From contig JAVJPW010000002.1 in assembly GCA_040217575.1 (NCBI GenBank), forward strand, positions 897,745 to 961,744: a stretch of 64,000 nt of DNA. The letters are read 5' to 3'. Shown here piece after piece: positions 36,401 through 44,571 of this stretch (the stretch's first letter is position 1; each line of letters starts with the position of its first letter). The notes below the pieces were generated by a model. The model saw only the letters and a list, made by a program, of their open reading frames with translations. It was not told the origin of the DNA and did no database searches. The DNA comes from Pacificispira sp040217575 (GTDB taxonomy: Bacteria; Pseudomonadota; Alphaproteobacteria; UBA8366; Aestuariispiraceae). The position numbers were made by a program, and so were the translations under genes.

Positions 36401-37518
36401 GTGAACCGGAAGCCGTCGCTGCGCGCACGTGTCGCTGTTATGTCCAGCATGCCGTCCAGGGTCCCGTCCCGGACGTCGCGCATCATCTGATTCCATTCCC
36501 CCGGGACCAGGGTTATCCGACCACCCAGTTCCCGATTGATCAGATCAACGATCTGCGGGGTCATGCCGACGGACCGGCCGTCCTCGGTCCAGGAAAGCGG
36601 CGGCCAGTTTTCCAGGATTCCAAGCCGGATCGGCCTTCCTTCCCGTTCCGACAGCCATCGCTGTTCCGCGACGGTAAGCGGCGTCGCATGCCCCTGGTTC
36701 CGGAAGAAACGGTCTTCGGGCAGGTCGATCCAGCGGCCTTCGATTTCCGCGAATTCCGCCTGACTGATCTGCGAAAATCCATATTCGACAAGGGCCAGGA
36801 TTTCAGGCCGGTCGCGCCGGACGGCGGGGTGGATGCTGTTGCGCAGTTCTTCTTCCGGCAGGCGCGCGATTTCCCCCCGCGCGCCGGACTGCACCAGGAT
36901 TGAGCTCATCGCGATGGATTCGTGCAGAACGGCAGCGATGTCGCCATGGGCCAGCGCCCACAACATTTCATTGGGGGTGCCGAATGTCCGTGTCTGATAG
37001 CGCAAGGGATGTTCGCTCAGATACTGCGCCTGATAGGTTCCGCGTATGGCGCCGATCAACCGCCCGCCCAGTTCTTCGGCCGTGGGTTCGGGCGTTTCGT
37101 CATCCCTCAGGTAATAGAAGTAGCTGGGGGCTTCCTGAACGGTGCGGGCAAAGCTTAACCATTGCTGGCGCTGTTCGGTTCGGAACAGTCCCCCGTGTAT
37201 GTCGGCCGAACCGTTGCGGACCGCCTCCACGGATGCGGCGAAGCTGCCGATCGTAAGCGTCACCGGCACGCCCGTTTTTTCCGACCACAGGCGCCAGATA
37301 TCCGCCAGCATGCCGCTGGGCTGGCCGGTCAGGCCACGGCCGGAAAGGGGAAGATAGTCTTCATAGAGTGCGACCCGGACGCCGTCCGGCTGCGTTTGGG
37401 CGCGGGCCATGGTGGCGGGTGCACCCTGTCCCCAAAACGTGATCGCGATGAAAAGGAACGCCCATCGGGCGGCAAAAAGAACATACCTTTTGGACGGCAA
37501 GCCGTATAAAAAAGCCAA
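33478..37518 (-). CDS. Membrane sensor adenylate/guanylate cyclase with three periplasmic binding domains and PAS domains
   Basis: 1346 residues from TTG 37518, placed 8 nt after a GGGGGAGG site; the TTG two codons earlier is only 2 nt from it. A signal/anchor covers residues 10-40. Three tandem SBP_bac_3 (amino-acid-binding-like) domains lie at about 45-270, 285-515 and 525-760, a membrane helix at about 770-795 (GGTALLIVIFIVVLA), two PAS domains at about 810-1050, and a class III cyclase domain at about 1090-1290. Catalytic regions are FFSDIKNFTATTED and YVGDAILVFFGDP, plus GINTGYCNVGNFG. It presumably turns periplasmic ligand binding into cAMP or cGMP. It is convergent with the TPP enzyme. 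Ligands unknown. Confidence 0.88.
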   Translation of the reverse strand: MAFLYGLPSKRYVLFAARWAFLFIAITFWGQGAPATMARAQTQPDGVRVALYEDYLPLSGRGLTGQPSGMLADIWRLWSEKTGVPVTLTIGSFAASVEAVRNGSADIHGGLFRTEQRQQWLSFARTVQEAPSYFYYLRDDETPEPTAEELGGRLIGAIRGTYQAQYLSEHPLRYQTRTFGTPNEMLWALAHGDIAAVLHESIAMSSILVQSGARGEIARLPEEELRNSIHPAVRRDRPEILALVEYGFSQISQAEFAEIEGRWIDLPEDRFFRNQGHATPLTVAEQRWLSEREGRPIRLGILENWPPLSWTEDGRSVGMTPQIVDLINRELGGRITLVPGEWNQMMRDVRDGTLDGMLDITATRARSDGFRFTSPYLSIPHVIVTRNDTAGIRSISDLATRTVAIERGFANIEYLRGLFPAIDILEYPTSADALAAVQSGEADAWAGNSAVFRYLAATSDGTLAELIVSANLGTRQSALSIGVTLENDVLRDILQKTVIGLPPADIAEITAPWLEEVDGGSIQLSPREQRWLAENRDTVIRIYSGHWPPFHYVRDGEHRGIALRHVERALTLLGLDWDYVDMTWAEAYDAIGALEDIDLLPTVAPSPERAEQIALTRPYLSFPMVIFAQTSEALITGLNDLHGRTVAVERGYIMNHRLQQDYPDINLLLVDTSREALEAVSLGRADAYVGNLAAGTFHIDRHGYSNVKVAAPTEYGDDTQAVGVRRDWPELAGILDRVIAGIPEEEREQIWHDEMAVRFEYGLNWQKIAVYAIPGGTALLIVIFIVVLANRRLSREVAEKVAAERQLSEREQWFKNLLESAPDATLIVNRSGTIVRVNRQAELMFQADREKLIGQPIEILVPDKVKSRHTAYRDGFITSSAPREMGANLKLQARRLDGRLFPVEISLSPIESVQETMIAASVRDVSERREQERILHEKDLQLTAALENMSGGMFMVDKDLIIRVFNRKFIDLYKFPEMSVGTPLVDLMRIRAERGDYGLGDLDQLVQDRIAGYRDNNLAKIEDQVGRTIIEGFRQPTADGGIVCVFNDITARKMAEDALFKQTNRLKTLSEKLSRYLSPQIYEAIFAGATDVTVHTERKKLTVFFSDIKNFTATTEDMEPEDMTFLLNDYLTKMTEIALEYGGTIDKYVGDAILVFFGDPETKGVKEDAQAAVRMAITMQRRMVDLRAKWSDMGYKHPFHIRCGINTGYCNVGNFGSDQRMDYTIIGGQVNLAARLESICEPDGVTLSYETYSHVRDEVDAVEMEPIQVKGIRDPVKPFALRGIFEQWDSTERYIRRDISGLRLWVDLMRMTEEQRIQSIKELESALEVLQTRETLEEKKKHEDNR

Positions 37519-37661
37519 TTGCAATACCTCCCCCGCATCGCAAATCCCGATCTAGGACTTCAGTCTATCCTCAATTCGCTGCTTTGTGATAGGGGGACGA
37601 ACGGCGACACGGCCCCGGTTGGTGGCGGGGGCAGATTTGCAATGCCGTGCCGGTGTTCGTT

Positions 37662-38285
37662 TCAGCCTGCCGTTTTGGTATGAAAGACGGCGTTGAAAAA
37701 CGCGATGCTTTCGCCGACGGCTTCTTCCATGACCGATGCATAGGTGGGCCAGGGCGGCCAGATCCGGCCTTCGATTTCGCTTTGCTGAAATTCCAGTTCG
37801 GCTTCGAACCGGCTCGCGATGCGCCGCATCTTCCGGTTTTCGCTCAGACAGTACATATGCAGGCGTTCGACATAGCGGTTGCGGGCCGCAACCAGCACTC
37901 GGCGCAGGAGTTCGGTGCCGACCCCGCTGTTCTGAAAGTCGGCCTCGACACTCAAAGCGACCTCGCCGCTCGGTTCTGCTGCGGTTTCCATCCGGACCAT
38001 TTCCCCGACACCGCGCAATGTGTCACCGATGAAGGCGCCGATCACGATGGCCATTGACCAGTCGCGCGTAGCACAGTGCCGGCGGATGGCATCGTCGCGC
38101 ACGGATCCAAGGAACCGCATGTGCCGGTCATCGGGCGACAGGCGCAGCAGATGATCGCAATAGATCTGGGCGTCATACCGCGACAGGCGCCTAAAGCGCG
38201 CATTTGTATCCGGATGTGGGGTAGGGGTAGGCGTTTCGGGTTCCAGCGGAATTTCCGCGCCGTTCGCCGCTTCTTCCAGTTGCAT
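37662..38285 (-). CDS. GNAT family N-acetyltransferase
   Basis: 207 residues. The first 30 are Pro/Thr-rich and probably disordered (PETPTPTPHP). The GNAT acetyl-CoA region follows, with ALSVEADFQNSGVGTELL (strand 4 and the Q-x-x-G-x-G/A-type loop, here QNSGVG) and LVAARNRYVERL. It is similar to the short acetyltransferases that follow a PAS or regulator module. GAGG lies 8 nt before the ATG. Substrate unknown. It is transcribed away from the integrated element whose left end begins 157 bp upstream. Confidence 0.82.
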   Translation of the reverse strand: MQLEEAANGAEIPLEPETPTPTPHPDTNARFRRLSRYDAQIYCDHLLRLSPDDRHMRFLGSVRDDAIRRHCATRDWSMAIVIGAFIGDTLRGVGEMVRMETAAEPSGEVALSVEADFQNSGVGTELLRRVLVAARNRYVERLHMYCLSENRKMRRIASRFEAELEFQQSEIEGRIWPPWPTYASVMEEAVGESIAFFNAVFHTKTAG

Positions 38286-38364
38286 CAGTCAGACCTCGCT
38301 CCAAATGCCTGTTCAAGGTCCTCCCGAAGCAGAATCTAGGTAGGTTTGTATTGCGGCGCAATAT

Positions 38365-38383
38365 AAAATGCTGCGATGCAGCA
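38365..38383 (-). terminator. Terminator-like hairpin, originally downstream of tRNA-Ser
   Basis: TGCTGC-GAT-GCAGCA stem at 38369-38383; read on the minus strand it is followed by TTTTAT. It faces the direction in which tRNA-Ser would have been transcribed before the element inserted, so it is probably the tRNA's native terminator, now 9 kb away. Confidence 0.5.
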
Positions 38384-38389
38384 ATAATG

Positions 38390-38418
38390 CTCAATCGCAT
38401 GGATTCTATGCGATTGAG
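38390..38418. repeat. Perfect 11-bp inverted repeat outside the left att site
   Basis: CTCAATCGCAT, 7-nt loop, ATGCGATTGAG. Another palindrome, TATTGCG-G-CGCAATA, lies a little further left (about 38349-38363). All lie between the GNAT start and attL, on the chromosomal side of the junction. They may be structures from the original tRNA-Ser downstream region. Confidence 0.7.
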
Positions 38419-38441
38419 ATACAGCTGATTTTTTGGGAATC

Positions 38442-38455
38442 TGGCGGAGAGAGGG
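38442..38455 (+). repeat. attL: left copy of the 14-bp integration core
   Basis: TGGCGGAGAGAGGG, identical to 47425-47438, where it is the 3' end (CCA, discriminator and acceptor strand) of tRNA-Ser. Exact duplication of a tRNA end next to a P4-type integrase is the standard mark of site-specific integration. The neighbouring 38286-38628 gap otherwise holds the hairpins and arm-type repeats listed here and no gene. Confidence 0.88.
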
Positions 38456-38562
38456 TCCGCATAACAAGCGTTCTTCTGCGTCCGCTATAGTTTAATTTAT
38501 TACAAAATATCATATAGATAGAGAATTGCACTGTTTGCCGGTGTCCATTACAATTCGCCCGC

Positions 38563-38593
38563 GTCCCACACGAATTGTGGGACGGAATGTGGG
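38563..38593. repeat. Left arm-type repeats (TGTGGG units)
   Basis: An inverted pair GTCCCACA (38563-38570) / TGTGGGAC (38576-38583), the second arm starting an 18-bp sequence TGTGGGACGGAATGTGGG (38576-38593) that recurs exactly at 47349-47366 near the right end. The 18-mer itself holds two TGTGGG units 12 bp apart. Likely integrase arm-binding or excisionase sites. Confidence 0.65.
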
Positions 38594-38628
38594 GCGGAAA
38601 ATACCCGAGATCGGCAAGGAGAAGGTTC

Positions 38629-39825
38629 ATGGGCAAGCTCTCTGCGGCGAAGGTCCGAAGCATTAAGGAACCTGGCCGGTACTCCGATGGGGACGGGCTC
38701 ATGCTCCTTGTGGACAAGTCCGGCGCTAGACGCTGGGTGCTTCGCATCGTTGTGCGAGGCCGGCGGCGCGATATCGGCCTTGGCCGCGTTGCGGATATCA
38801 ATCTGAAAGACGCGAGAGAGTTAGCACATGGCATGCGAGCCATCGCGGCCAAGGGCGGCGATCCGATCGCGGAACGAAAGCGAGAGCGTGAGAGCATCCC
38901 GGACTTCGAGAAGGCGGCTCGTTCCGTTTATGCTGAGCATCGGCCTTCATGGAAGAATGAAAAGCATGCGGCTCAGTGGATATCGACCCTTGAGCGGTAT
39001 GTCTTCCCGAAACTTGGGCAGCGGCTCGTAAGCGAGATCGAGGCGGGCGATATCCGAGACGTTCTAGCAACGATATGGCTTACGAAACCTGAAACCGCCC
39101 GCCGGGTTCGCCAGCGCATCGGGACTGTCCTAGACTATTGCTATGCCAAAGGTTGGCGTGATCATGAAGCGCCGGTTCGCGCTGTTACAAAGGGGCTGCC
39201 AAAACAGCCGAAACGCGATCGCCATTTCGAGGCAATGCGATGGCAGGATATTCCGGACTTTGTTGCCCGGATGCCGGAGATACTGAGTTGTTCAAATGTG
39301 ATCCAATCGGCACTCCGATTCTTGATCCTCACTGCGGCGCGGTCAGGTGAAGTGCGCGGCGCAACTTGGAACGAGATCGACCTCGAGAAAGCTCTTTGGA
39401 CGATCCCTGCCGATCGGATGAAGGCAAATCGTGCGCATCGGGTTCCGCTCAGTGAACCCGCCATGCTCGTGCTGGAAGAGGCTAAAGCATTTCGGCGAAC
39501 AGATAGCGGGACCGAATTACTTTTCCCAGGCGAACGGGACCGAAAGTCCCTCTCCGATATGAGCCTGAGTATGCCAATCCGAAGAGCAAACCTTCCAGTG
39601 ACGGTTCACGGATTCCGAAGCGGTTTCCGGGATTGGTGTGGGGAGGCGACGACCTTCCCGCGTGAACTCGCTGAGCGAGCTCTGGCGCATGTGGTCCGAG
39701 ATGCAGTCGAAGCGGCCTACGCGAGATCGGATTTGCTGGAACGCCGGGTCGAAGTCATGGAGTCTTGGGGACGCTTCGTCCAAGGTGATCAGGGCAATGT
39801 CGTCAATCTGGCCGCAGCGAATTGA
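38629..39825 (+). CDS. int: Tyrosine-type site-specific integrase, P4 family
   Basis: 398 residues from ATG 38629 (AAGGAGAAGG before it). The N-terminal DUF4102-type arm-binding domain (KLSAAKVRSIKEPGRYSDGDG) is followed by the SAM-like core-binding domain and the catalytic domain. The catalytic pentad is present: Arg in ILTAARSGEVRGATW, His/Arg in TVHGFRSGFRDW, His in RALAHVV, and Tyr in EAAYARSDL. P4-type integrases insert elements into tRNA 3' ends, which agrees with the tRNA-Ser duplication. It is the first gene of the island. Confidence 0.95.
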   Translation: MGKLSAAKVRSIKEPGRYSDGDGLMLLVDKSGARRWVLRIVVRGRRRDIGLGRVADINLKDARELAHGMRAIAAKGGDPIAERKRERESIPDFEKAARSVYAEHRPSWKNEKHAAQWISTLERYVFPKLGQRLVSEIEAGDIRDVLATIWLTKPETARRVRQRIGTVLDYCYAKGWRDHEAPVRAVTKGLPKQPKRDRHFEAMRWQDIPDFVARMPEILSCSNVIQSALRFLILTAARSGEVRGATWNEIDLEKALWTIPADRMKANRAHRVPLSEPAMLVLEEAKAFRRTDSGTELLFPGERDRKSLSDMSLSMPIRRANLPVTVHGFRSGFRDWCGEATTFPRELAERALAHVVRDAVEAAYARSDLLERRVEVMESWGRFVQGDQGNVVNLAAAN

Positions 39826-39929
39826 AGGCAGCTAGGTTCTGGGTGAATCAGATCGAATAACTCGCGTCTTTCAGTATTCACGGATCACCGCGATGTATGT
39901 TAGGTTGAGTTTGCGATAGGGGTTCTTTT

Positions 39930-40961
39930 ATGAGTAATAGACTGAAAGCAATAGATTTATTCGCGGGATGCGGGGGGTTGAGTCTAGGATTACGCCGCGC
40001 TGGGTTTTCCATTATTGCAGCTTTCGATAGTGATAGGTTGGCTGCTTCCACATATAAAATGAACCATCGGCGCACGAAGCTGTATGAAGGCGATATTCGA
40101 GATGTATCTCCGGATCGTGTGCGAGAGGAACTCGGGATCGAACGGGGAGAACTAGATTTACTCGCCGGCTGTCCGCCCTGCCAAGGATTTTCGACGCTCA
40201 GAACCCTGAACGGATCCAAGTCAATCAACGAACCTCTGAACGATCTAATTTTCGATTTTCTGGCATTTGTGGAGGCGTTTGAGCCCAAATCCATAATGAT
40301 GGAGAACGTGCCGGCTCTTTATGCCGATGATCGTCTGGTACGCTTCCGAAAACGGCTAGATGAGTTGTCCTACAAGCATACTGCGAAGGTCTTGGACGCA
40401 TGGGACTATGGGGTTCCCCAACGTCGTAAACGAATGATTCTGATGGCAGGGCAAGAAACGTTGCCGTCGTTCGCACGGCCCGTCAGCAGAAAACAGACTG
40501 TCTCGGGTCATCTGAGGCGGAACGGTCGGGACATTAGCGCAGATCCGGCGCACAGCTACTCGGTTAAGAGGAGCGACGAAGTTCAGAATCTTATCAAGAA
40601 AATTCCCGCCAATGGTGGGAGCCGAACCGATCTTCCTAACGTTGACCAATTGGAATGCCACAAGCGATGCGATGGCTTTAAGGATATATACGGGCGAATG
40701 GCTTGGGAAAAGCCGTCGCCGACAATCACGGGCGGCTGCATTAACCCATCTAAGGGACGATTTTTGCATCCCGAAGAGCATCGGGCCATTACTTTGCGCG
40801 AGGCGGCGATTTTGCAGGGCTTCCCGACTTCATATCAATTTGACCTGTCTCGGGGGCGATATCCAGCGGCGCAGATGATAGGAAATGCGTTCCCGCCTAA
40901 GTTCGCCGAGCATCATGCTAAGCAGCTTTATGACCAAATCTCAAATTTAGGAGCCAGGTAG
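39930..40961 (+). CDS. DNA (cytosine-5-)-methyltransferase
   Basis: 343 residues with all main C5-MTase motifs: I (AIDLFAGCGGLSLGLRRAG), IV with the catalytic Cys (LLAGCPPCQGFSTL), VI (IMMENVPAL), VIII (GVPQRRKRMILMA), IX (ITLREAAILQGFP) and X (MIGNAFPPKFAEHH). The region between VIII and IX, which holds the target-recognition domain, is short. It methylates cytosine in an unknown sequence. The helicase/nuclease gene starts 8 bp after its stop, and a Vsr gene lies beyond, so it probably protects self DNA in a restriction-like system. It is inside the AT-richer island. Confidence 0.95.
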   Translation: MSNRLKAIDLFAGCGGLSLGLRRAGFSIIAAFDSDRLAASTYKMNHRRTKLYEGDIRDVSPDRVREELGIERGELDLLAGCPPCQGFSTLRTLNGSKSINEPLNDLIFDFLAFVEAFEPKSIMMENVPALYADDRLVRFRKRLDELSYKHTAKVLDAWDYGVPQRRKRMILMAGQETLPSFARPVSRKQTVSGHLRRNGRDISADPAHSYSVKRSDEVQNLIKKIPANGGSRTDLPNVDQLECHKRCDGFKDIYGRMAWEKPSPTITGGCINPSKGRFLHPEEHRAITLREAAILQGFPTSYQFDLSRGRYPAAQMIGNAFPPKFAEHHAKQLYDQISNLGAR

Positions 40962-40969
40962 GAGCCTTC

Positions 40970-43927
40970 ATGCCGGATATCAATGATGTTCTTGCCGCGC
41001 GGCTAAATCCTGAGCAACGTGTTGCTGCAAGCGACGCGGCTGCCGAAGTTCTGACGCTTGCATGTGCAGGTAGCGGAAAATCTAGAACGCTTGCATACCG
41101 CATTGCCTGGTTAATTGCGGCGCAGGGCGCACGTCCCGAGCAAATAGTTGCCTTCACTTTCACCGAGAAGGCTGCGGACTCTATCAAGCAGCGTGTCGCA
41201 AGCGCGCTCGCAGCGTCTGGGTTGGACCCGAATGCATTGGGAAAGATGTACATCGGCACCATCCATTCATACTGCCAGTTTTTGCTGGGTCAGATGGATG
41301 CAAGATATCGCCAGTTTGAGGTTTTGGACGAGAACCGTATCAAACTCTACTTGATGTCCCGGTACGGCCAACTGGGCCTCCACAATTTGCGAAACGCAAT
41401 GCGCCAACACTTGGGGCGCGCAACCGTTCCAGGATATTTCGAGACTGTTACGGAGACTGCCGAAGCTTGGATCTTAATGAAGGAAGAACTTATTGATCCG
41501 CCAGTAGTCGCCCAACATAATGCAGACTTGGGTGCCGTTTTGGCCGATCTACAGACGAGCCTGGACACTGACGAGTACATCGACTTCGCCTCAATGCAAC
41601 GGATCGTGGTTGATGCTCTCCGTGCAAATGACCCACGGATTCTTGGCGCAATCGAAGACCTCGAGCATCTACTGGTCGATGAGTACCAAGATATAAACCC
41701 TGTACAAGATGAGCTAATTAATCTTCTGCATGCAGCCTCTTCGACCTTATTCGTGGTGGGGGATGACGACCAATCGATATACGGTTGGCGGGGAGCCGAC
41801 GTAAGCAGGATCATCGAGTTCCAACAAACCCACCCGCAGTCGAGCCGCCATACGATTGGCACAAATTACCGTAGCACCTCCGCTATCGTAACAGCAGCAG
41901 ATGATTTTATAGCTGCCGAACTTGGTGCCGGCAGGATACCGAAGAATCCTCAGGCCGCAGCTGGCGATGTGGATCGAGACGCTAGGGTGCTCTGGTTTGA
42001 TGATCGTGATAACGAAGTGGATTTCGTTGTTTCGCGAATTCAATCTTTACTCGGTGGTCGATACATCGAGAACGACGAAGAGGGCACCGTCAGGGGACTA
42101 ACGCCAGCCGACATTGCAATCTTGATGCAGTCTACGCGAATGAACGAGCCTAATGGAGGCCCACCCCGGCACGCGGCGTTTACAGACGCATTAGAGCAGG
42201 CGGGTATCCCCTATTCACTTGAGGCAGGTGGAGGCCTTTTTGAAAGACCACACGTTCAGACGATGCGGAACGCGTTTGAATTATTCAGAAACGGAAACCC
42301 AGACCGTGCAGCTGTCCGCGACTTGTTTGACACAAACATTAACCCGGTGTTTCCAAATGCGGATTTCGGCGAGTTGGTTAATGTCATGGCTCGATGGGGT
42401 AGGCGTATCCACACTGCGGTCGCTGCTGGTCAAGCTCGTCAACGCCTGTACCCTCAGCAGCTGGTTTACGACCTGCTTGAGGCATTTCGTGTTTCGCAAA
42501 CACCGATCGATCACCCTACGATGCAAGATATCGGCGTGTTTAGTCGAATCATGCAGGATGTTGAAACCGTCTATATGAGCGTCGATACGGCGAACCGCTT
42601 CACTCAAATTTTGAACTTTCTTCAAGTTCTAGCTGATCGGGGATACAACACGTCGTCATATGAGGTTTCGCAGCGTCCAGACGCAGTAACGGTTTCGACG
42701 ATCCATAAAATGAAGGGGCTCGAGTTCCCAGTAGTTTTCGTTGTCGACGTTGAGAATCAACGATTTCCGAAAAGGCGGCGTGGCTACGAGAAATGGCTAC
42801 CAGCCGAACTAGTCCAAGGTTCACTCGACAAAGGTTCCTATCAGTCGACTCGCGAAGAGCAAGCGCGCCTTTTCTATACGGCCGTGACCCGCGCAGAACG
42901 ATACCTTTACGTGACCGGTTCTGCTCAAAACGGTTGGGTGAGGCGCGCACTCAGAACCTCCCCGTTTGCGGCACGCTTGCAGCATGCTGAAATTCATCAG
43001 GATCCCATCCAACCGCCCTTTCTACTGCCACGGCATCCCTCGGCGCGGCGGCTGGAAGAAGCAAACCTTCCGACAACGTACTCTGATATCAAATATTATT
43101 TGCGGTGTCCTAAGGACTACCAGTTTCGAAAGGTTTATGGGTTCAGCCCACCAGTACCGGATCTCTTCGGCTTTGGGATGACGGTTCATGCTGCGATCGG
43201 TCGCATACATGCGGAGTTTGTGAATCAACCCCCAACTGAGCATGAGGCGGCTGCGATTGCTGAAGATATTTTTCATGTAAAGCACGTCCCTCAGGCTCGC
43301 GATCCGGTCAATCGTCCGGGTCCTTACGAGCGCGCCCAGAACCGTGCCGTCGAGCTCGTCACGAACTACACACAGGATTTCGCCGAGGATTTTGTTCACC
43401 GCCGCCAAGTTGAGGCAAGATTCGAGATTCCATCCGGCAATACCGTTATCTCTGGCGCAATCGACTTAATGATACATGAAAATGAAGCTGGCGACTTGAT
43501 CGATGCGTGTGTTGTCGATTTCAAAACGATGGAAGGAGGAGAGAATCCGATCGACTCCGATACGTTGGAATGGACTGAACTTGCGCTCCAGGTCCAACTC
43601 TACGCAAGGGCAGCCCGCGACGTGTTGCTTGAAACTGCCGACCAGGGCCACGTGCATTTACTGAAAGACAACCAGCGGATCGAAGTGCCTGTTAACGATG
43701 TTGCCCTCGATGCCGCATTGGATCTCGTTCAATGGGCTGTAAATAGGATCATTGCCGAAGACTTTCCTATGCGTCCTCATCAACACAAGTGCGGTGAGTG
43801 CGATTTTAGGCAAATCTGCGCTCAGGTCCCTGAAGATTTCGGAACGAACGAAGCGCCGCCTTCAATTAGCGTTCCCGGCGGACAACAGCTATTGCCTCCA
43901 GCATTTCGTTTCTATGAACCGAATTAG
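40970..43927 (+). CDS. UvrD/Rep-like helicase fused to PD-(D/E)XK nuclease with Fe-S cysteines
   Basis: 985 residues. SF1A helicase motifs: Q motif LNPEQRVAA, Walker A ACAGSGKSRTLAYR, Walker B LLVDEYQDINP, III VVGDDDQSIYGWRGAD, IV GTNYRSTSAIV, V STIHKMKGLEFPVVF, VI LFYTAVTRAERYLYV. The C-terminal about 270 residues form a RecB-type nuclease: TYSDIKYYLRCPKDYQ, ISGAIDLMI and VVDFKTMEG (catalytic D...D-x-K). One Cys in LRCPKDY and three in CGECDFRQIC match the AddB/Cas4-type 4Fe-4S staple. It would unwind and degrade DNA. It is coupled to the methyltransferase (8-bp gap) and convergent with vsr (4-bp overlap). It is not a normal RecB or AddA, which are larger and have separate partners. Confidence 0.92.
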   Translation: MPDINDVLAARLNPEQRVAASDAAAEVLTLACAGSGKSRTLAYRIAWLIAAQGARPEQIVAFTFTEKAADSIKQRVASALAASGLDPNALGKMYIGTIHSYCQFLLGQMDARYRQFEVLDENRIKLYLMSRYGQLGLHNLRNAMRQHLGRATVPGYFETVTETAEAWILMKEELIDPPVVAQHNADLGAVLADLQTSLDTDEYIDFASMQRIVVDALRANDPRILGAIEDLEHLLVDEYQDINPVQDELINLLHAASSTLFVVGDDDQSIYGWRGADVSRIIEFQQTHPQSSRHTIGTNYRSTSAIVTAADDFIAAELGAGRIPKNPQAAAGDVDRDARVLWFDDRDNEVDFVVSRIQSLLGGRYIENDEEGTVRGLTPADIAILMQSTRMNEPNGGPPRHAAFTDALEQAGIPYSLEAGGGLFERPHVQTMRNAFELFRNGNPDRAAVRDLFDTNINPVFPNADFGELVNVMARWGRRIHTAVAAGQARQRLYPQQLVYDLLEAFRVSQTPIDHPTMQDIGVFSRIMQDVETVYMSVDTANRFTQILNFLQVLADRGYNTSSYEVSQRPDAVTVSTIHKMKGLEFPVVFVVDVENQRFPKRRRGYEKWLPAELVQGSLDKGSYQSTREEQARLFYTAVTRAERYLYVTGSAQNGWVRRALRTSPFAARLQHAEIHQDPIQPPFLLPRHPSARRLEEANLPTTYSDIKYYLRCPKDYQFRKVYGFSPPVPDLFGFGMTVHAAIGRIHAEFVNQPPTEHEAAAIAEDIFHVKHVPQARDPVNRPGPYERAQNRAVELVTNYTQDFAEDFVHRRQVEARFEIPSGNTVISGAIDLMIHENEAGDLIDACVVDFKTMEGGENPIDSDTLEWTELALQVQLYARAARDVLLETADQGHVHLLKDNQRIEVPVNDVALDAALDLVQWAVNRIIAEDFPMRPHQHKCGECDFRQICAQVPEDFGTNEAPPSISVPGGQQLLPPAFRFYEPN

Positions 43928-44343
43928 CGAAGCTTGGGGCCGAGGAAATCTACGAGCGTTTTTTCCAGCACCGCAGTATCTCTGGTCTGACATTCCCAAA
44001 CGACAAGCACGTTCCAGCTAAGGGACTTCAACTGTTCGATCATCTCCCGGTCTCTTTCAACATTCCTATCTAATTTACGTGACCAGAAAGACTTTCTTGT
44101 TTTAGGACGTGCTGCACGTTTGCATTCAGGATGCTGATGCCAAAAACAGCCGTGTACGAAGATAACCCTTCTTCTGCCGGCAAACACAATGTCAGGGGAA
44201 CCTGGAAGGTCACGGCGGTGTAGTCGGTAACGATATCCCAGAGCATAAAGGAACTTTCGAACAACTAACTCAGGTTTTGTGTTTTTTTGCCCAACCCTGC
44301 TCATTAGCTTGCTGCGTTCTTTGGTCGTAAGGTAATCCGTCAT
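43924..44343 (-). CDS. vsr: Very short patch repair (Vsr) endonuclease
   Basis: 139 residues from ATG 44343 (MTDYLTTKERSKLMSRV), the usual start and length of the family. The catalytic Asp is in SPDIVFAGRRR, and the metal/His/Cys region is VHGCFWHQHPEC. Vsr nicks at T:G mismatches that arise when 5-methylcytosine deaminates, and often accompanies C5 methyltransferases. Here it is convergent with the helicase gene, sharing TTAG (43924-43927), so it is not in the same transcript as the methyltransferase. Confidence 0.95.
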   Translation of the reverse strand: MTDYLTTKERSKLMSRVGQKNTKPELVVRKFLYALGYRYRLHRRDLPGSPDIVFAGRRRVIFVHGCFWHQHPECKRAARPKTRKSFWSRKLDRNVERDREMIEQLKSLSWNVLVVWECQTRDTAVLEKTLVDFLGPKLR

Positions 44344-44525
44344 CTTTAAGATCCACTGCAAGTTCAATGGTAAAACGCCGTCTAGAAAAGCGGTGTAAAA
44401 CATAGGTTTGGTAATGTTCACGGGCGACGCGGAACAGCCTCAAAAGTCGACTATAGATTTTCCTGGACGCCAGCACGAGTCGGCGTATCCTTAAAAACTC
44501 TGCAACAAGGTGGCGCTATCTAGGC

Positions 44526-44540
44526 GCGGAATAATTCCGC
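44526..44540. promoter_or_regulatory. Perfect 15-bp palindrome before the AlpA-like gene
   Basis: GCGGAAT-A-ATTCCGC, 31 bp before the start of the AlpA-like gene and in the 228-bp gap between divergent vsr and that gene. Its position suggests an operator, possibly for the AlpA-like protein itself. No U-run follows on either strand, so a terminator is less likely. Confidence 0.45.
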
Positions 44541-44571
44541 CGTGCGGCGGCCTGTGTTGTGGAGTTCCAAA

